A DNA stretch of 64,000 nt from Pseudanabaena sp. (GTDB lineage: Bacteria > Cyanobacteriota > Cyanobacteriia > Pseudanabaenales > Pseudanabaenaceae), in assembly GCA_003249035.1 (NCBI GenBank), contig QBMK01000001.1:62001-126000 (forward strand), in the 5' to 3' direction. A program made the position numbers and the translations under genes. The notes under the pieces are model-generated. The model saw only the letters and a program-made list of their open reading frames with translations, was not told the DNA's origin and searched no databases. This document shows positions 53,752 to 62,630 of the stretch, one piece after another (within the stretch, counting starts at the first letter, position 1; every line of letters begins with the position of its first letter).

Positions 53752-54027
53752 TTAGGACTTGCCGCCAATATCGCCATCGCCATCAATGTCACGACCAGTG
53801 AGATTTTCTAAAGCATCAACCGCTTTACCAGCAGAATCTTTAGCGATCGCACCAACGTCAGTATTTAAGACATCGGAAACTTTTTTGACGTTTTCTTCAC
53901 CAATGGCACCTTCTACTTTGCCTTTGATTTCTTCAGCTTTGTCTTTGATTCCTTCAGCTACTTCTCCAGCCTTTTGCTGTAAGCCACTTACAAATCCACC
54001 AAGTCCTGATTTTTGTTCTTCGCTCAT
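53752..54027 (-). CDS. small charged helical protein
   Basis: A 91-residue protein, mostly Ala, Glu, Gly, Lys and Asp. The middle (VSGLQQKAGEVAEGIKDKAEEIKGKVEGAIGEENVKKV in full) is likely an amphipathic helix with the heptad-like AGE/AEE pattern of CsbD-like or LEA-like stress proteins; the C-terminus ends DIDGDGDIGGKS, which resembles an acidic calcium-loop fragment. No firm family. It is probably a stand-alone gene between metH and a double-hairpin repeat. Confidence 0.55.
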   Translation of the reverse strand: MSEEQKSGLGGFVSGLQQKAGEVAEGIKDKAEEIKGKVEGAIGEENVKKVSDVLNTDVGAIAKDSAGKAVDALENLTGRDIDGDGDIGGKS

Positions 54028-54193
54028 TTTAGTTGCGCTCTATATTTCAGTGCTGATTTACCTTTAAATTATAGTCTTATGTTTTTGAATAACCATGTTT
54101 TTTGCAACACTCTGTAACTGAAATTAGAAATTAAACTTTGCTAAATAAAGAAGTGTGAAGCATCTGGCTACGATAATTCCAATCTTTCTAGTA

Positions 54194-54298
54194 ATACCAA
54201 TTCACGAAAGTATGACAACACTTTCGTGAATTAAAAACCAAACCCAGTAAGGGTTTTCAAAACTAAAAATGGCTACGCCATTTTTAGTTTTGGTATAA
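54194..54298. repeat. double-hairpin intergenic repeat, copy 2
   Basis: In reverse orientation to copy 1 at 6825-6923: hairpin 54199-54211/54220-54232, then a linker that is the complement of the copy-1 linker, then hairpin 54258-54273/54277-54292 with the GGCTACGCC tip. Stem bases differ from copy 1, yet pairing is perfect. Confidence 0.85.
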
Positions 54299-55759
54299 CT
54301 AATACGCACCCTTACTAAATAAAAGTAATCGTATAGTTTCAATGAGTATCTCTAAATCGAAGTTTAGTGACCAACGATCTATATAGAATAAATCCAACTT
54401 TGCCACGTCATCAATAGTGTCTAAATCCGATCGCCCCGAAATTTGCCATAATCCTGTAATCCCAGGCATGACTAGATGGCGCGTATGATGCCAGTTTGCG
54501 AATCTTGCCACATCCCTTATAGGCAGAGGTCGTGGACCAACGAGACTCATTTGTCCGATCAATACATTAAAGAGTTGTGGAAGCTCATCTAAACTAGTAG
54601 AGCGCAAAAAATGTCCAATTGGAATAATGCGAGGATCGAGTTCGATTTTGAACATGACACCATCGGAACTTTTGTTAAGATGTTCCAGTTCGGCTTGGCG
54701 TCGATCAGCATCCATAAACATGCTGCGAAACTTCCACATGCGAAAAGTTTGTCCCTGTAAGCCAATCCGATCTTGAGTATAAAATACGCTCCCTTTAGAA
54801 CTAGTCTTAATCGCGATCGCAATTCCGATAAATACAGGCGATAAAACTATTAAACCGATAAAGGCAGCCACCAGATCCAAACAGCGTTTAAAGATATATT
54901 CCCAATTCGCCAGTAGTGATGACTCAATCCGAATCATCGGCATTGACGCGAAAATTTCTGGAGTGCCGCGCCGATGCAGCAGCATCAAGCTAGATGGAAC
55001 TAACCTAAGCCCAATTCCTGCATTACGAAGTTGCCAATATAATTGTGACGCGAGTTGAGTTTCTGGCAATCCTTCCGCTATCACTTCTTTTGCCCCAGAA
55101 TCAATGATTGTTCGCATGAAGTGGGAAGTATTAGCGAGTGAAGAAATAAGTACACCAACTACTTTATATCCCGTTCTTTTTTCGATTATGTTGGCTAAGT
55201 GGGGCAGCCGATCGCTGGGTGCGATGATAAAAACAGGTGTATGAATTCTGGCGATCGGAAATTGATCGAAAAGCAAAGTTAATAGCAACCGCAATCCAAT
55301 AATCATCACTACACTGCCAATCCATGCTGGGAAAAACAGCGATCGCGGCGCATCAACATTGGGGTTGTAAAAATAACTGACCAATAAAGATGTCATGTAA
55401 ACACCGCTAATGACTTGGGCTTGCTTTACATAGTTACGCCATTGCGACTCTCCTCGATAAAAGTTTTGATAGGCAAAGCCTGTGACGATCGCTGCCGCAA
55501 AAGCCCAAAACAAACCTGTGAATCCTGCAAACTCTCCCCAATTAAGTTCTGGGGGAAGCGGAGAAAAGCCTTGATTAAGTCTCCAAGAGAATTGCCAAGC
55601 TATCCCCAAGCCTAAGATGTCGCTGGCTATTAGTAATAGAGATCGCAACCAGTTGAACTCGACCAAAGACCATTGTTTGATTCGGTTACCTGCTCGAATG
55701 TCATATCTTTTGGCGCGTTTCTCTGCGGGCTTGTTGGTTGGTTTGCGACCGCTATTCAC
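54299..55759 (-). CDS. exopolysaccharide sugar transferase (polyprenyl glycosylphosphotransferase)
   Basis: A 486-residue membrane enzyme that starts polysaccharide synthesis by moving a sugar phosphate to undecaprenyl phosphate. The N-terminal half has four membrane helices and a nucleotide-binding-like cytoplasmic region; a fifth helix (LVAAFIGLIVLSPVFIGIAIAIK) begins the catalytic domain, with KSSSKGSVFYTQDRIGLQGQTFRMWKFRSM, then STSLDELPQLFNVLIGQMSLVGPRPLP and PGITGLWQISGRSD. The C-terminal PF02397 domain is complete. The closest relatives are the WcaJ/CpsE type. No other polysaccharide gene is next to it. Confidence 0.88.
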   Translation of the reverse strand: MNSGRKPTNKPAEKRAKRYDIRAGNRIKQWSLVEFNWLRSLLLIASDILGLGIAWQFSWRLNQGFSPLPPELNWGEFAGFTGLFWAFAAAIVTGFAYQNFYRGESQWRNYVKQAQVISGVYMTSLLVSYFYNPNVDAPRSLFFPAWIGSVVMIIGLRLLLTLLFDQFPIARIHTPVFIIAPSDRLPHLANIIEKRTGYKVVGVLISSLANTSHFMRTIIDSGAKEVIAEGLPETQLASQLYWQLRNAGIGLRLVPSSLMLLHRRGTPEIFASMPMIRIESSLLANWEYIFKRCLDLVAAFIGLIVLSPVFIGIAIAIKTSSKGSVFYTQDRIGLQGQTFRMWKFRSMFMDADRRQAELEHLNKSSDGVMFKIELDPRIIPIGHFLRSTSLDELPQLFNVLIGQMSLVGPRPLPIRDVARFANWHHTRHLVMPGITGLWQISGRSDLDTIDDVAKLDLFYIDRWSLNFDLEILIETIRLLLFSKGAY

Positions 55760-55905
55760 TCTTATATTCCTCTTTTGCTCTTAACATGATCGTTTATCAC
55801 AAAATTTCTTTCATTTCTTCCCAATAGGAGAATTGTTACAGCTAAATTTTTTGCTTTATCCTTTTGTCTATAACCTTTCAAACACAGCGATTTATTCATG
55901 GCATT

Positions 55906-56272
55906 AACAATTATTCATTGTTATAGGCGAGATTGTCTGTAATATTTAATTTAGTTGCTGTGATCCTCTCCAAACTAAAAATGAAATGTTTTGTTAATTA
56001 CAATACCTCCGCCAATTTTTTAGAACGCCTGCACAATGCCGGTTTCGGGAGATAGGTTTAAAGCCAAATTCAAAAGGCTTAAACCATTACAATCAAAGGA
56101 ATTGAGCTTTTTTGTTTAGCCATAATCCTCTAATTTTGGCGAAGGTATTGATTAAAGAAAATTATTAATAATTTATTCCATAAACAATTATTCACCTTGA
56201 TCGGCGATACTGTTTGTAATCATCATTTACTAAAATCTTCGCCAAACTAAAAATGAAGTGTTTTGATAATTA
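55906..56272. repeat. two diverged direct repeats in the pst upstream region
   Basis: Copy 1 (55906-56000) and copy 2 (56183-56272) share AACAATTATTCA, an AGGCGA/TCGGCGA motif, and CCAAACTAAAAATGAA followed by GTTTTG. Between them the sequence is not alike. No gene is visible in 55790-56290; the segment looks like a duplicated upstream region. Confidence 0.5.
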
Positions 56273-56293
56273 ATCTTGACGTTGATAATTTTT

Positions 56294-56334
56294 GACAAAC
56301 TAAATTTAACTAAATCTTTAACAACCCTTAACCT
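56294..56334 (+). promoter_or_regulatory. Pho box before the relic pstA / pstB
   Basis: Four 8-base units at an 11-base period (56294, 56305, 56316, 56327), the last two being CTTTAACA and CTTAACCT. Direct repeats of CTTAACCT type spaced by 3 bases are the binding sites of the cyanobacterial phosphate regulator SphR/PhoB. Confidence 0.75.
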
Positions 56335-56433
56335 TGTGTATACATAAGCAGTTTAGTATCAAATTTGAAAAGTCTAAGTTTTAGTACGAATGAACAAGTA
56401 AACCGTAACAAATCTAATCCCAGCAAGGCTTAT

Positions 56434-56830
56434 TATGATGATGTCTAAAGAAAATACCAATCCTAGAGTTGTCAAATTTCTAACTTTCGTTACAATTGAC
56501 ATAGCCTTAGAAGTCTGTATTTTTTGCAGGATTTATAGTGGTCGTGCTGTTTAGTTGGCAACAGGTTTTTCAACAATTACATTGCTGATTTTGCTTTCAA
56601 TAATTGTAATTCCCAGAGAAGCAATCCACGCTGTGCCGCAATCAGACCTTTAAGATTCCTTTTGATTCGGTGCGAACAAGTGGCAAGTTATTCTCCATCT
56701 CGTTTTACCTGCTTCTTTACCTAGGATTTTGCTGATTTGATTATATCTACATTTAGAGGTATTGGCGGGACAGCACTAATTGTAGTTATTAGGACATTTC
56801 TAGCAAAATTATTCAATGCCTTCGCAAGCT
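56434..56830 (+). pseudogene. pstA: relic of a pstA phosphate permease gene
   Basis: Translated in pieces, this segment keeps the pattern of PstA: ILLSIIVIPREAIHAVPQSDL corresponds to the PIIVRTSEESLKLVPQEIRQ segment of the intact protein, VLPASLPRI to VVLPAALPAI, and RGIGGTALIVV to RAAGETAPLIF, in that order but in more than one frame with stops between. It stands between a Pho box and pstB, as a functional pstA would. It is therefore a decayed gene, not a random match. Confidence 0.75.
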
Positions 56831-56856
56831 AAATTTTACAAATTTGGAGTTTTTCA

Positions 56857-57672
56857 ATGAGCTTAAACAAAAATTCTTCTGAGAATCAAGCAATTTTAAC
56901 GGTCGAGAACGTTAATGTTTTCTACAGTTCCAATACACCTGCTGTAGCAAGTGTTAACCTAGAAATCTTTAAAAATCAAATTACCGCATTTATTGGTCCT
57001 TCTGGCTGCGGTAAAAGTACGATTTTACGATGTTTCAATCGTCTTAACGATTTAATAGAGGGCGCAAGAGTTACTGGCGATATCACCTTCAATGGAAAGA
57101 ACCTCTACGATCCTAAAATCGATCCGGTAGCGGTTCGTCGTCGTATCGGCATGGTGTTTCAACGCCCAAATCCATTTCCAAAATCGATTTACGAAAATAT
57201 TGCTTTCGGTCCTCGAATCAATGGATTTAAGGGATCTAAAAATGATATGGATGACTTAGTTGAGAAGTCATTGCGATCGGCAGCGATTTGGGAAGAAGTC
57301 AAAGATAAGCTCAAAGAAAGTGGTTTAGCCCTTTCTGGTGGTCAACAACAACGTCTATGTATCGCTAGAGCGATCGCAGTGGAGCCACAGGTAATCTTAA
57401 TGGATGAGCCTTGCTCGGCACTCGATCCCATCTCAACGTTGCGGATCGAAGAGTTAATGCAAGAATTAAAGCAACAATTTACGTTGATTATTGTCACCCA
57501 CAACATGCAACAAGCCTCGCGATCGGCTGATATGACCGCATTTTTTAATACCGAACTTGCGGACAATGGCAAGCGTATGGGCAAATTAGTAGAGGTTGAT
57601 CGCACATCAGTTATTTTCGGTAGCCCTAGTCAAGTAGCCACTGAGGAATACATTAGCGGTAGATTTGGTTAA
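56857..57672 (+). CDS. pstB: phosphate ABC transporter ATPase
   Basis: A 271-residue ATPase. GGAG is in position before ATG. Walker [10 protein letters not shown], the PstB-specific [20 protein letters not shown], signature [14 protein letters not shown], Walker [17 protein letters not shown] and the switch HNMQQASR. It energises phosphate import through PstC/PstA. It is the only pstB seen here and is separated from pstSCA by a hydrolase and an IS. Confidence 0.95.
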   Translation: MSLNKNSSENQAILTVENVNVFYSSNTPAVASVNLEIFKNQITAFIGPSGCGKSTILRCFNRLNDLIEGARVTGDITFNGKNLYDPKIDPVAVRRRIGMVFQRPNPFPKSIYENIAFGPRINGFKGSKNDMDDLVEKSLRSAAIWEEVKDKLKESGLALSGGQQQRLCIARAIAVEPQVILMDEPCSALDPISTLRIEELMQELKQQFTLIIVTHNMQQASRSADMTAFFNTELADNGKRMGKLVEVDRTSVIFGSPSQVATEEYISGRFG

Positions 57673-57689
57673 AGCTAAATATTATGATT

Positions 57690-57733
57690 AAAATAAGTAA
57701 AGGTAACGTTTTCGTTCCCTTTACTTATTTTTG
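57690..57733 (+). terminator. pstB terminator
   Basis: AAAATAAGTAAAGG pairs with CCTTTACTTATTTTT, with a T-tract at the 3' side, 17 bases after the pstB stop. Confidence 0.8.
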
Positions 57734-57748
57734 TAGCTACTTATCTTC

Positions 57749-58645
57749 ATGGTCTTAACAAGTACTGAATCGATTTCTGGGCAATATTGGCTGTGGCGCG
57801 AACAAAAAATCTATTATGTCACAGCGGGAAAGAATGCTCAGCTTCCCCCTTTGCTATTAATTCATGGGTTTGGTGCATCAACCGATCATTGGCGCAAAAA
57901 TATTTCTGAGCTCAGTCAATATTTTGAAGTATATGCGATCGACTTGTTAGGCTTTGGGCGATCGCAAAAACCTGCATGGCAATATAGTGGAAATCTCTGG
58001 CGCGATCAGCTCCATGACTTTATTACTGAGAAAATTCAACGACCAACAGTAATCGCTGGTAACTCGCTTGGGGGCTATTCTTCCTTATGTGTATCCGCCG
58101 ATTATCCGCAATCAGTAGCAGGTATTATCCTACTCAATAGTGCGGGCCCATTTACAGATACCAACCCCCTTGGCGCTAAAAAAGTAAATCCCATTCAAAA
58201 AGTTATTACTCAAACTTTGCAGGGAGTTTTGCGCCAACCTTGGGCAAATCAATTACTATTTACCTTTGTCCGCCAAAAATCTCGCATTCGTAGCACTTTA
58301 CAAAAGGTGTATTTAGATAAATCCGCCGTTACCGATCGATTAGTTGAAGATATCTATCGCCCATCCTGCGATGAGGGTGCAGCTCAGGTTTTTGCATCAG
58401 TATTTAGTACTCCTCAGGGTAAAAAGGTCGATGAGTTGTTGGGATCGATGAGTTGCCCATTGATGATGATTTGGGGTGAAGGCGATCCTTGGATGAATTC
58501 CCGAGCTAGGGGTGCAAAATTTCGAGAGTTTTATCCATCACTAACTGAGCACTACATCAATGCGGGGCATTGTCCCCATGATGAAAGTCCAGAGGTAGTA
58601 AATAGATTAATTCGAGATTGGTATGAATACGCAATGTGCAACTAA
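57749..58645 (+). CDS. alpha/beta-fold hydrolase, C-terminus altered by an IS
   Basis: A 298-residue soluble hydrolase. LLLIHGFGASTDHWRKN (oxyanion region), VIAGNSLGGYSSLC (nucleophile Ser), MMIWGEGDPW (acid) and NAGHCPHDESP (catalytic His) are complete. The last seven codons (EYAMCN) plus the stop are partly read from the left inverted repeat of the neighbouring IS, so the natural C-terminus has been replaced. The catalytic triad is upstream of the insertion, so the enzyme could still fold. Substrate unknown. Confidence 0.85.
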   Translation: MVLTSTESISGQYWLWREQKIYYVTAGKNAQLPPLLLIHGFGASTDHWRKNISELSQYFEVYAIDLLGFGRSQKPAWQYSGNLWRDQLHDFITEKIQRPTVIAGNSLGGYSSLCVSADYPQSVAGIILLNSAGPFTDTNPLGAKKVNPIQKVITQTLQGVLRQPWANQLLFTFVRQKSRIRSTLQKVYLDKSAVTDRLVEDIYRPSCDEGAAQVFASVFSTPQGKKVDELLGSMSCPLMMIWGEGDPWMNSRARGAKFREFYPSLTEHYINAGHCPHDESPEVVNRLIRDWYEYAMCN

Positions 58646-59605
58646 GAAATTGCAAAAAAACTCACAGCTGAGAGTGTTAGAAAATAGAACTAACGTCATG
58701 AGCAGTGAGCATTATGTTTTCTATAAAATATTTTATCATTGCCGTATCTTGCAAAATCGATGAACTGCTTAAAGAAATAACCAAAAAGCATCGGATCAGA
58801 AGTATAGGATTTGAGCCAGCCCTGATTGACAGTGAAGTGATGACGATGGAAATCGTCGCTGAGTATCGGGTATTAGAGACCGATTTCGCAATCATTGGCA
58901 AGAATGGTTTCCAGCCTTAAAAAGTCGCACCACTTTTGTCAGACAAGCTGCCAATCTGTGGCAGTACAAAGCCATGCTGCAAGAAAAACTTGCCTTTCAG
59001 TTAGGTGCTTTAGACGATGACTTGCATCTGATTGATGGTTTACCAATACCTCTGTGTTACCTTGCTCGTGCATCCCGTTGTCTTAGCTTTGCAGATATTG
59101 CTGACTATGGTTACTGTGCAGCCAAGGATATGCATTACTATGGCTTTCATGGTCATGTTCTCATCAGTGGTAGAGGTGTAATTACACAGTTTGCTCTTAC
59201 TCCTGCTAATGGCGATGAACGGGAAACTCTCTGGGATTTAGTCTCCAAAATTCATGGTTTACTGATTGGGGACAAAGGCTATCTTAGTCAACCCCTCAAG
59301 CAAGAATTACAGACCTTTGACATTGATTTACAAACGGCTCTGCGCTCGAATATGGACGATTCCCGTCCTCATTGGCGGGTGCGATTGATTATCAAGGTGC
59401 GCCGCTTGATTGAGACTGTTATTGGTCAGTTAGTTGGGGGCTTTCATCTTGATAAGATTTGGGCTAGAGACATATGGCATCTTTCTAGTCGCCTTAATCG
59501 CAAAATTCATGCTCATACTCTTTTTTTTTGGCTCAACCGACATTCTCTTTATCCGTTACAGTTTGAAGACTTGGTTGTTTCCTAATTCTTAGTTGCACAT
59601 CGCGT
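58629..59605. mobile_element. IS982-family insertion sequence, inactivated
   Basis: The ends are 20-base inverted repeats beginning ACGC(A/G)ATGTGCAACTAAG, differing at one position. The 977-bp interior holds a broken DDE transposase. No clear target duplication is seen. The same end motif bounds a 122-bp element at 63741-63862. Confidence 0.85.
58714..59585 (+). pseudogene. IS982-type transposase, frameshifted and internally deleted
   Basis: The first part (from MFSIKYF to about 58887) reads IGFEPALIDSEVMTMEIVAEYRVLETD, then the frame shifts and continues as NHWQEWFPALKSRTTFVRQAANLW to the end. Compared with intact members, a few codons after ETD are missing. The DDE residues survive: IDGLPIPLC, IGDKGYLSQ and RRLIETVIGQL. 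The protein cannot be made whole. Confidence 0.85.
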
Positions 59606-59956
59606 TTTTGTTAATCTTTTCTTAATCAAAACTATTTCACTGTTGAAAAGCAGATTTCTACTGGTGCAAAGAAATTCCAAGATAAATCCTTTGATATAAA
59701 GGTTTCGCAATTTGCATTAGGGCTGATAACTAAATATAAAACTTGATGTTTATGCTCATTTAAAAATTATTACAACAATTTGTATGGATTTATATCGCTA
59801 CAGCCTGCACTTTTTTAAGGCATTAAAGCATTTCTGTATCCATTAAAAATCTTCACAAACAAAGCTTACAAAGCAAAAATGAAGATATTATGATGACCAA
59901 TAATCTAGTTAAATATATAGATCTTAATTACTGTTATCAAAGACCTTGCCTTTCTC

Positions 59957-59975
59957 CTTAACCTACCCTTTACCT
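59957..59975 (+). promoter_or_regulatory. Pho box upstream of pstS
   Basis: CTTAACCT at 59957 and CTTTACCT at 59968 are spaced by 3 bases, with a poorer CTTGCCTT unit just before. This matches the SphR/PhoB site and would induce pstSCA under phosphate limitation. The rest of 59606-60196 holds no gene. Confidence 0.8.
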
Positions 59976-60196
59976 ATGGGATGTATTGTTATATTGAACT
60001 TTGAAGAATTAAAATCTTGCATTAGTCTCTAGCTTTTGATTTTTAAAAGATTCAAAAAAATAATGCTAAACAACTATGCAATTTATGGTTTTATTAAATC
60101 AATGTATCGGCAAGGAATCAAAATTGCATTGTCTAAGGTATTTTTTGATTTAGCTTTTCCATTATTACTTTCACAACGTTTCGTAAAATCATCATT

Positions 60197-61339
60197 ATGC
60201 GTCCTAGCTTGAAACTATCCCGCCGTAAGGCAATCTACTTATCTCTCGGTGGTGTTGGGTTTGCGTTGGCATCTTGTACTTCTCCATCACCCACTCCGGC
60301 ACCTACAACTCCCGCTGCATCAGCAAAACCTGATGCGATGGCTAAACCTGATGCTATGGCGAAACCTGACGCGATGGCAAAAATAGCAAACGGCAAGTCT
60401 GTAAACCTTAGTGGCGCTGGAGCATCATTTCCAGCTCCATTATACCAACGCTGGTTTGCTGATTTCAACAAAAAATATTCAAACGTTCAAATTAGCTATC
60501 AATCCGTTGGAAGTGGAGCTGGTGTTAAGCAGTTTATTGCTGGCACGGTTGACTTTGGGGCAAGTGACACCGCAATGAAGGATGAAGAGATTGCTAAAGT
60601 GACTAAGGGCGCAGTGCTTATCCCTGCAACAGCAGGCAGCATTGTAATCGCCTTCAATATTCCTAATGTTAAGGATCTTAAGCTCAGCCGGGAAGTTTAC
60701 ACGAATATTTTCTTGGGTAAAATCACTAATTGGAACGATCCTGCTATCGCTAAACTCAATGAAGGTACTAAGCTTCCCGATCTACCTATCACTGTCGTTT
60801 CTCGTTCTGATGGAAGCGGTACTACAGGAGTTTTTACAAAGCACTTGAGCAAAATCAGCGCTGACTGGAAGGCTGGGCCTGGCGACGGTAAGTCGATCCA
60901 GTGGCCAGTCGGTACTGGGGCGAAGGGCAACGAAGGCGTAACCGCACAAGTTCAGCAAACTCCAGGTGCAATTTCTTACATTGAGTTTGGCTATGCTGTT
61001 CAGAATAAGGTAGCTTTTGCAACTATCGAGAATAAAGCTGGTAAATTTATTAAAGCCGATGCTGAAAGTGGCGCTAAGTCTCTTGCCTCAATTGAGCTGC
61101 CTGCAAACTTGATTGCTTTTGAACCAGATCCAAAAGGTGATGGCGCTTACCCAATTGTTTCTTACTCTTGGTTGCTCCTCTATAATAAGTATGACGATCC
61201 TGCCAAGGCTGAAGCTATCAAAGCCATGTTGGAGTGGGCGATCACCGACGGACAAAAAATTAGCCCAGAGCTGGGCTATATTCCTCTTCCTGAGGAAGTA
61301 GTTACTAAGATAAAACCCGCGATCGCTCAGATTTCCTAG
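60197..61339 (+). CDS. pstS: phosphate-binding lipoprotein
   Basis: A 380-residue phosphate-binding protein. The twin-arginine-like SRRKAIYLSLGGVGFALASC ends in a lipobox; the next 35 residues are a Pro/Thr/Ala linker with three copies of KPDAMA encoded by 18-bp repeats (about 60328-60380). The mature domain shows LSGAGASFPAPLYQRWF, YQSVGSGAGVKQFIAGTVDFGASD and VVSRSDGSGTTGVFTKHL, which form the phosphate site. Start of a pstS-pstC-pstA unit. Confidence 0.95.
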   Translation: MRPSLKLSRRKAIYLSLGGVGFALASCTSPSPTPAPTTPAASAKPDAMAKPDAMAKPDAMAKIANGKSVNLSGAGASFPAPLYQRWFADFNKKYSNVQISYQSVGSGAGVKQFIAGTVDFGASDTAMKDEEIAKVTKGAVLIPATAGSIVIAFNIPNVKDLKLSREVYTNIFLGKITNWNDPAIAKLNEGTKLPDLPITVVSRSDGSGTTGVFTKHLSKISADWKAGPGDGKSIQWPVGTGAKGNEGVTAQVQQTPGAISYIEFGYAVQNKVAFATIENKAGKFIKADAESGAKSLASIELPANLIAFEPDPKGDGAYPIVSYSWLLLYNKYDDPAKAEAIKAMLEWAITDGQKISPELGYIPLPEEVVTKIKPAIAQIS

Positions 61340-61385
61340 TAGCAAGCTAATTCTCACCTTCAGCAATTTTCAATCATACTAACTA

Positions 61386-61437
61386 CAAGAAATTCATAGA
61401 AAGAGTTGTTTTGAAACACTTTCTGTGAATTTCTTGG
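61386..61437 (+). other. intercistronic hairpin pstS-pstC
   Basis: CAAGAAATTCATAGAAAG pairs with CTTTCTGTGAATTTCTTG with one mismatch. It lies in the 257-base pstS-pstC gap and may reduce expression of the permeases relative to the binding protein. Confidence 0.65.
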
Positions 61438-61596
61438 TTCGTGTTAGAGCTTAAAGAGCTGAAAATTGTCTATTTGAATGTTTTAGAGAGAATAGGGCAA
61501 GATTTAGAGACTTAAATCTCAAATTTCCCCTTTTTGCTTAATTTTTTCCTTTTATTTTGGTAGTTTTTTAAACCGTTCATCTTCAAGTTTGAATCA

Positions 61597-62565
61597 ATGA
61601 ATACTGAACCTTTAGTCCCTGAAATAGTCCCTGAAATAACTCTGCCACAGCGCTCAGTTTTAGCTCAGAAGCTGGATCAAGGATTTGTCTTGTTGACTGG
61701 AATATTTGGGATCGGTGTTGCTTTCATCCTGATCTCAATAGTTATTACAGTAGCAGTCGAAGCTTACCCAGCGATTAGTAAATTTGGTCTTGATTTTCTA
61801 TTTTCTAGTAAGTGGGATGTTACAAGAGATAATTATGGTGTTTTACCTCAAGTTTATGGCACGATTGTAAGCTCTTTTATTGCTTTATTAATTTCAGTGC
61901 CAATCGGGGTTTTTATTGCCATTTTTTTGAGCGAAGATTTTAATTTTCTTCCATCAAAGGTTCAAAAAATCCTTGTATTTTTGGTGGAACTTTTAGCAGC
62001 AATTCCTAGTGTGGTTTATGGTCTATGGGGTATTTTTGTTTTAATCCCCATTCTAAAGCCTTTTGGAGATTTCCTTTACAGCAACTTTAAGTGGTTTCCA
62101 CTATTTAGTACACCTCTAAGTGGAACTGGTATGCTTCCTGCCGCAACAGTTTTAGCGATTATGATTTTGCCGACGATCGCTGCAATTTCTCGCGAAGCAC
62201 TGATCTCCGTACCCAAAGATATGCGTCAAGCTTCAATGGGCTTGGGAGCTACAAGATGGGAGACGATTATTCAAGTTCTAATTCCAGCTTCTTTTTCAGG
62301 AATTGTTGGTGCGGTCATGCTAGCACTTGGCAGAGCTATGGGCGAAACGATGGCTGTAACAATGTTAATCGGCAACGCTTCAGACATTAATTTTTCGATA
62401 TTAGCTCCTTCAAATTCAATTGCCGCAAAGCTCGCTAACGAGTTCGCTGAAGCCGGTGGATTACAAGTTTCCGCCTTAATGTATGCGGCTTTAGTGCTAT
62501 TTGGTTTAACGCTATTTGTTAACATTTTGGCGGAATTACTAATAATGCGAGTACAGAAAATCTAA
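61597..62565 (+). CDS. pstC: phosphate ABC transporter permease PstC
   Basis: A 322-residue permease with about six helices. Family features: FDFLFSSKWDV-type segment (LDFLFSSKWDVTRDNYGVLPQVYGTI), LLAAIPSVVYGLWGIFVLIP and the coupling loop MILPTIAAISREALISVPKDMRQASMGLGATRWETI (given as residues 195-230). ALGRAMGETMAVTMLIGNA is the PstC signature. It works with PstA as a heterodimer. Confidence 0.95.
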   Translation: MNTEPLVPEIVPEITLPQRSVLAQKLDQGFVLLTGIFGIGVAFILISIVITVAVEAYPAISKFGLDFLFSSKWDVTRDNYGVLPQVYGTIVSSFIALLISVPIGVFIAIFLSEDFNFLPSKVQKILVFLVELLAAIPSVVYGLWGIFVLIPILKPFGDFLYSNFKWFPLFSTPLSGTGMLPAATVLAIMILPTIAAISREALISVPKDMRQASMGLGATRWETIIQVLIPASFSGIVGAVMLALGRAMGETMAVTMLIGNASDINFSILAPSNSIAAKLANEFAEAGGLQVSALMYAALVLFGLTLFVNILAELLIMRVQKI

Positions 62566-62630
62566 TAGCCTTGATTAATCTTTCACCAAATTAATGCTCC
62601 GATTTTCTATCCAATGATTTTACCTCCCTT

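Noticed and set aside
57749-58645. Hydrolase as a pseudogene because of the IS
   Set aside because: The triad and the complete fold are upstream of the insertion; only the last few residues are changed.
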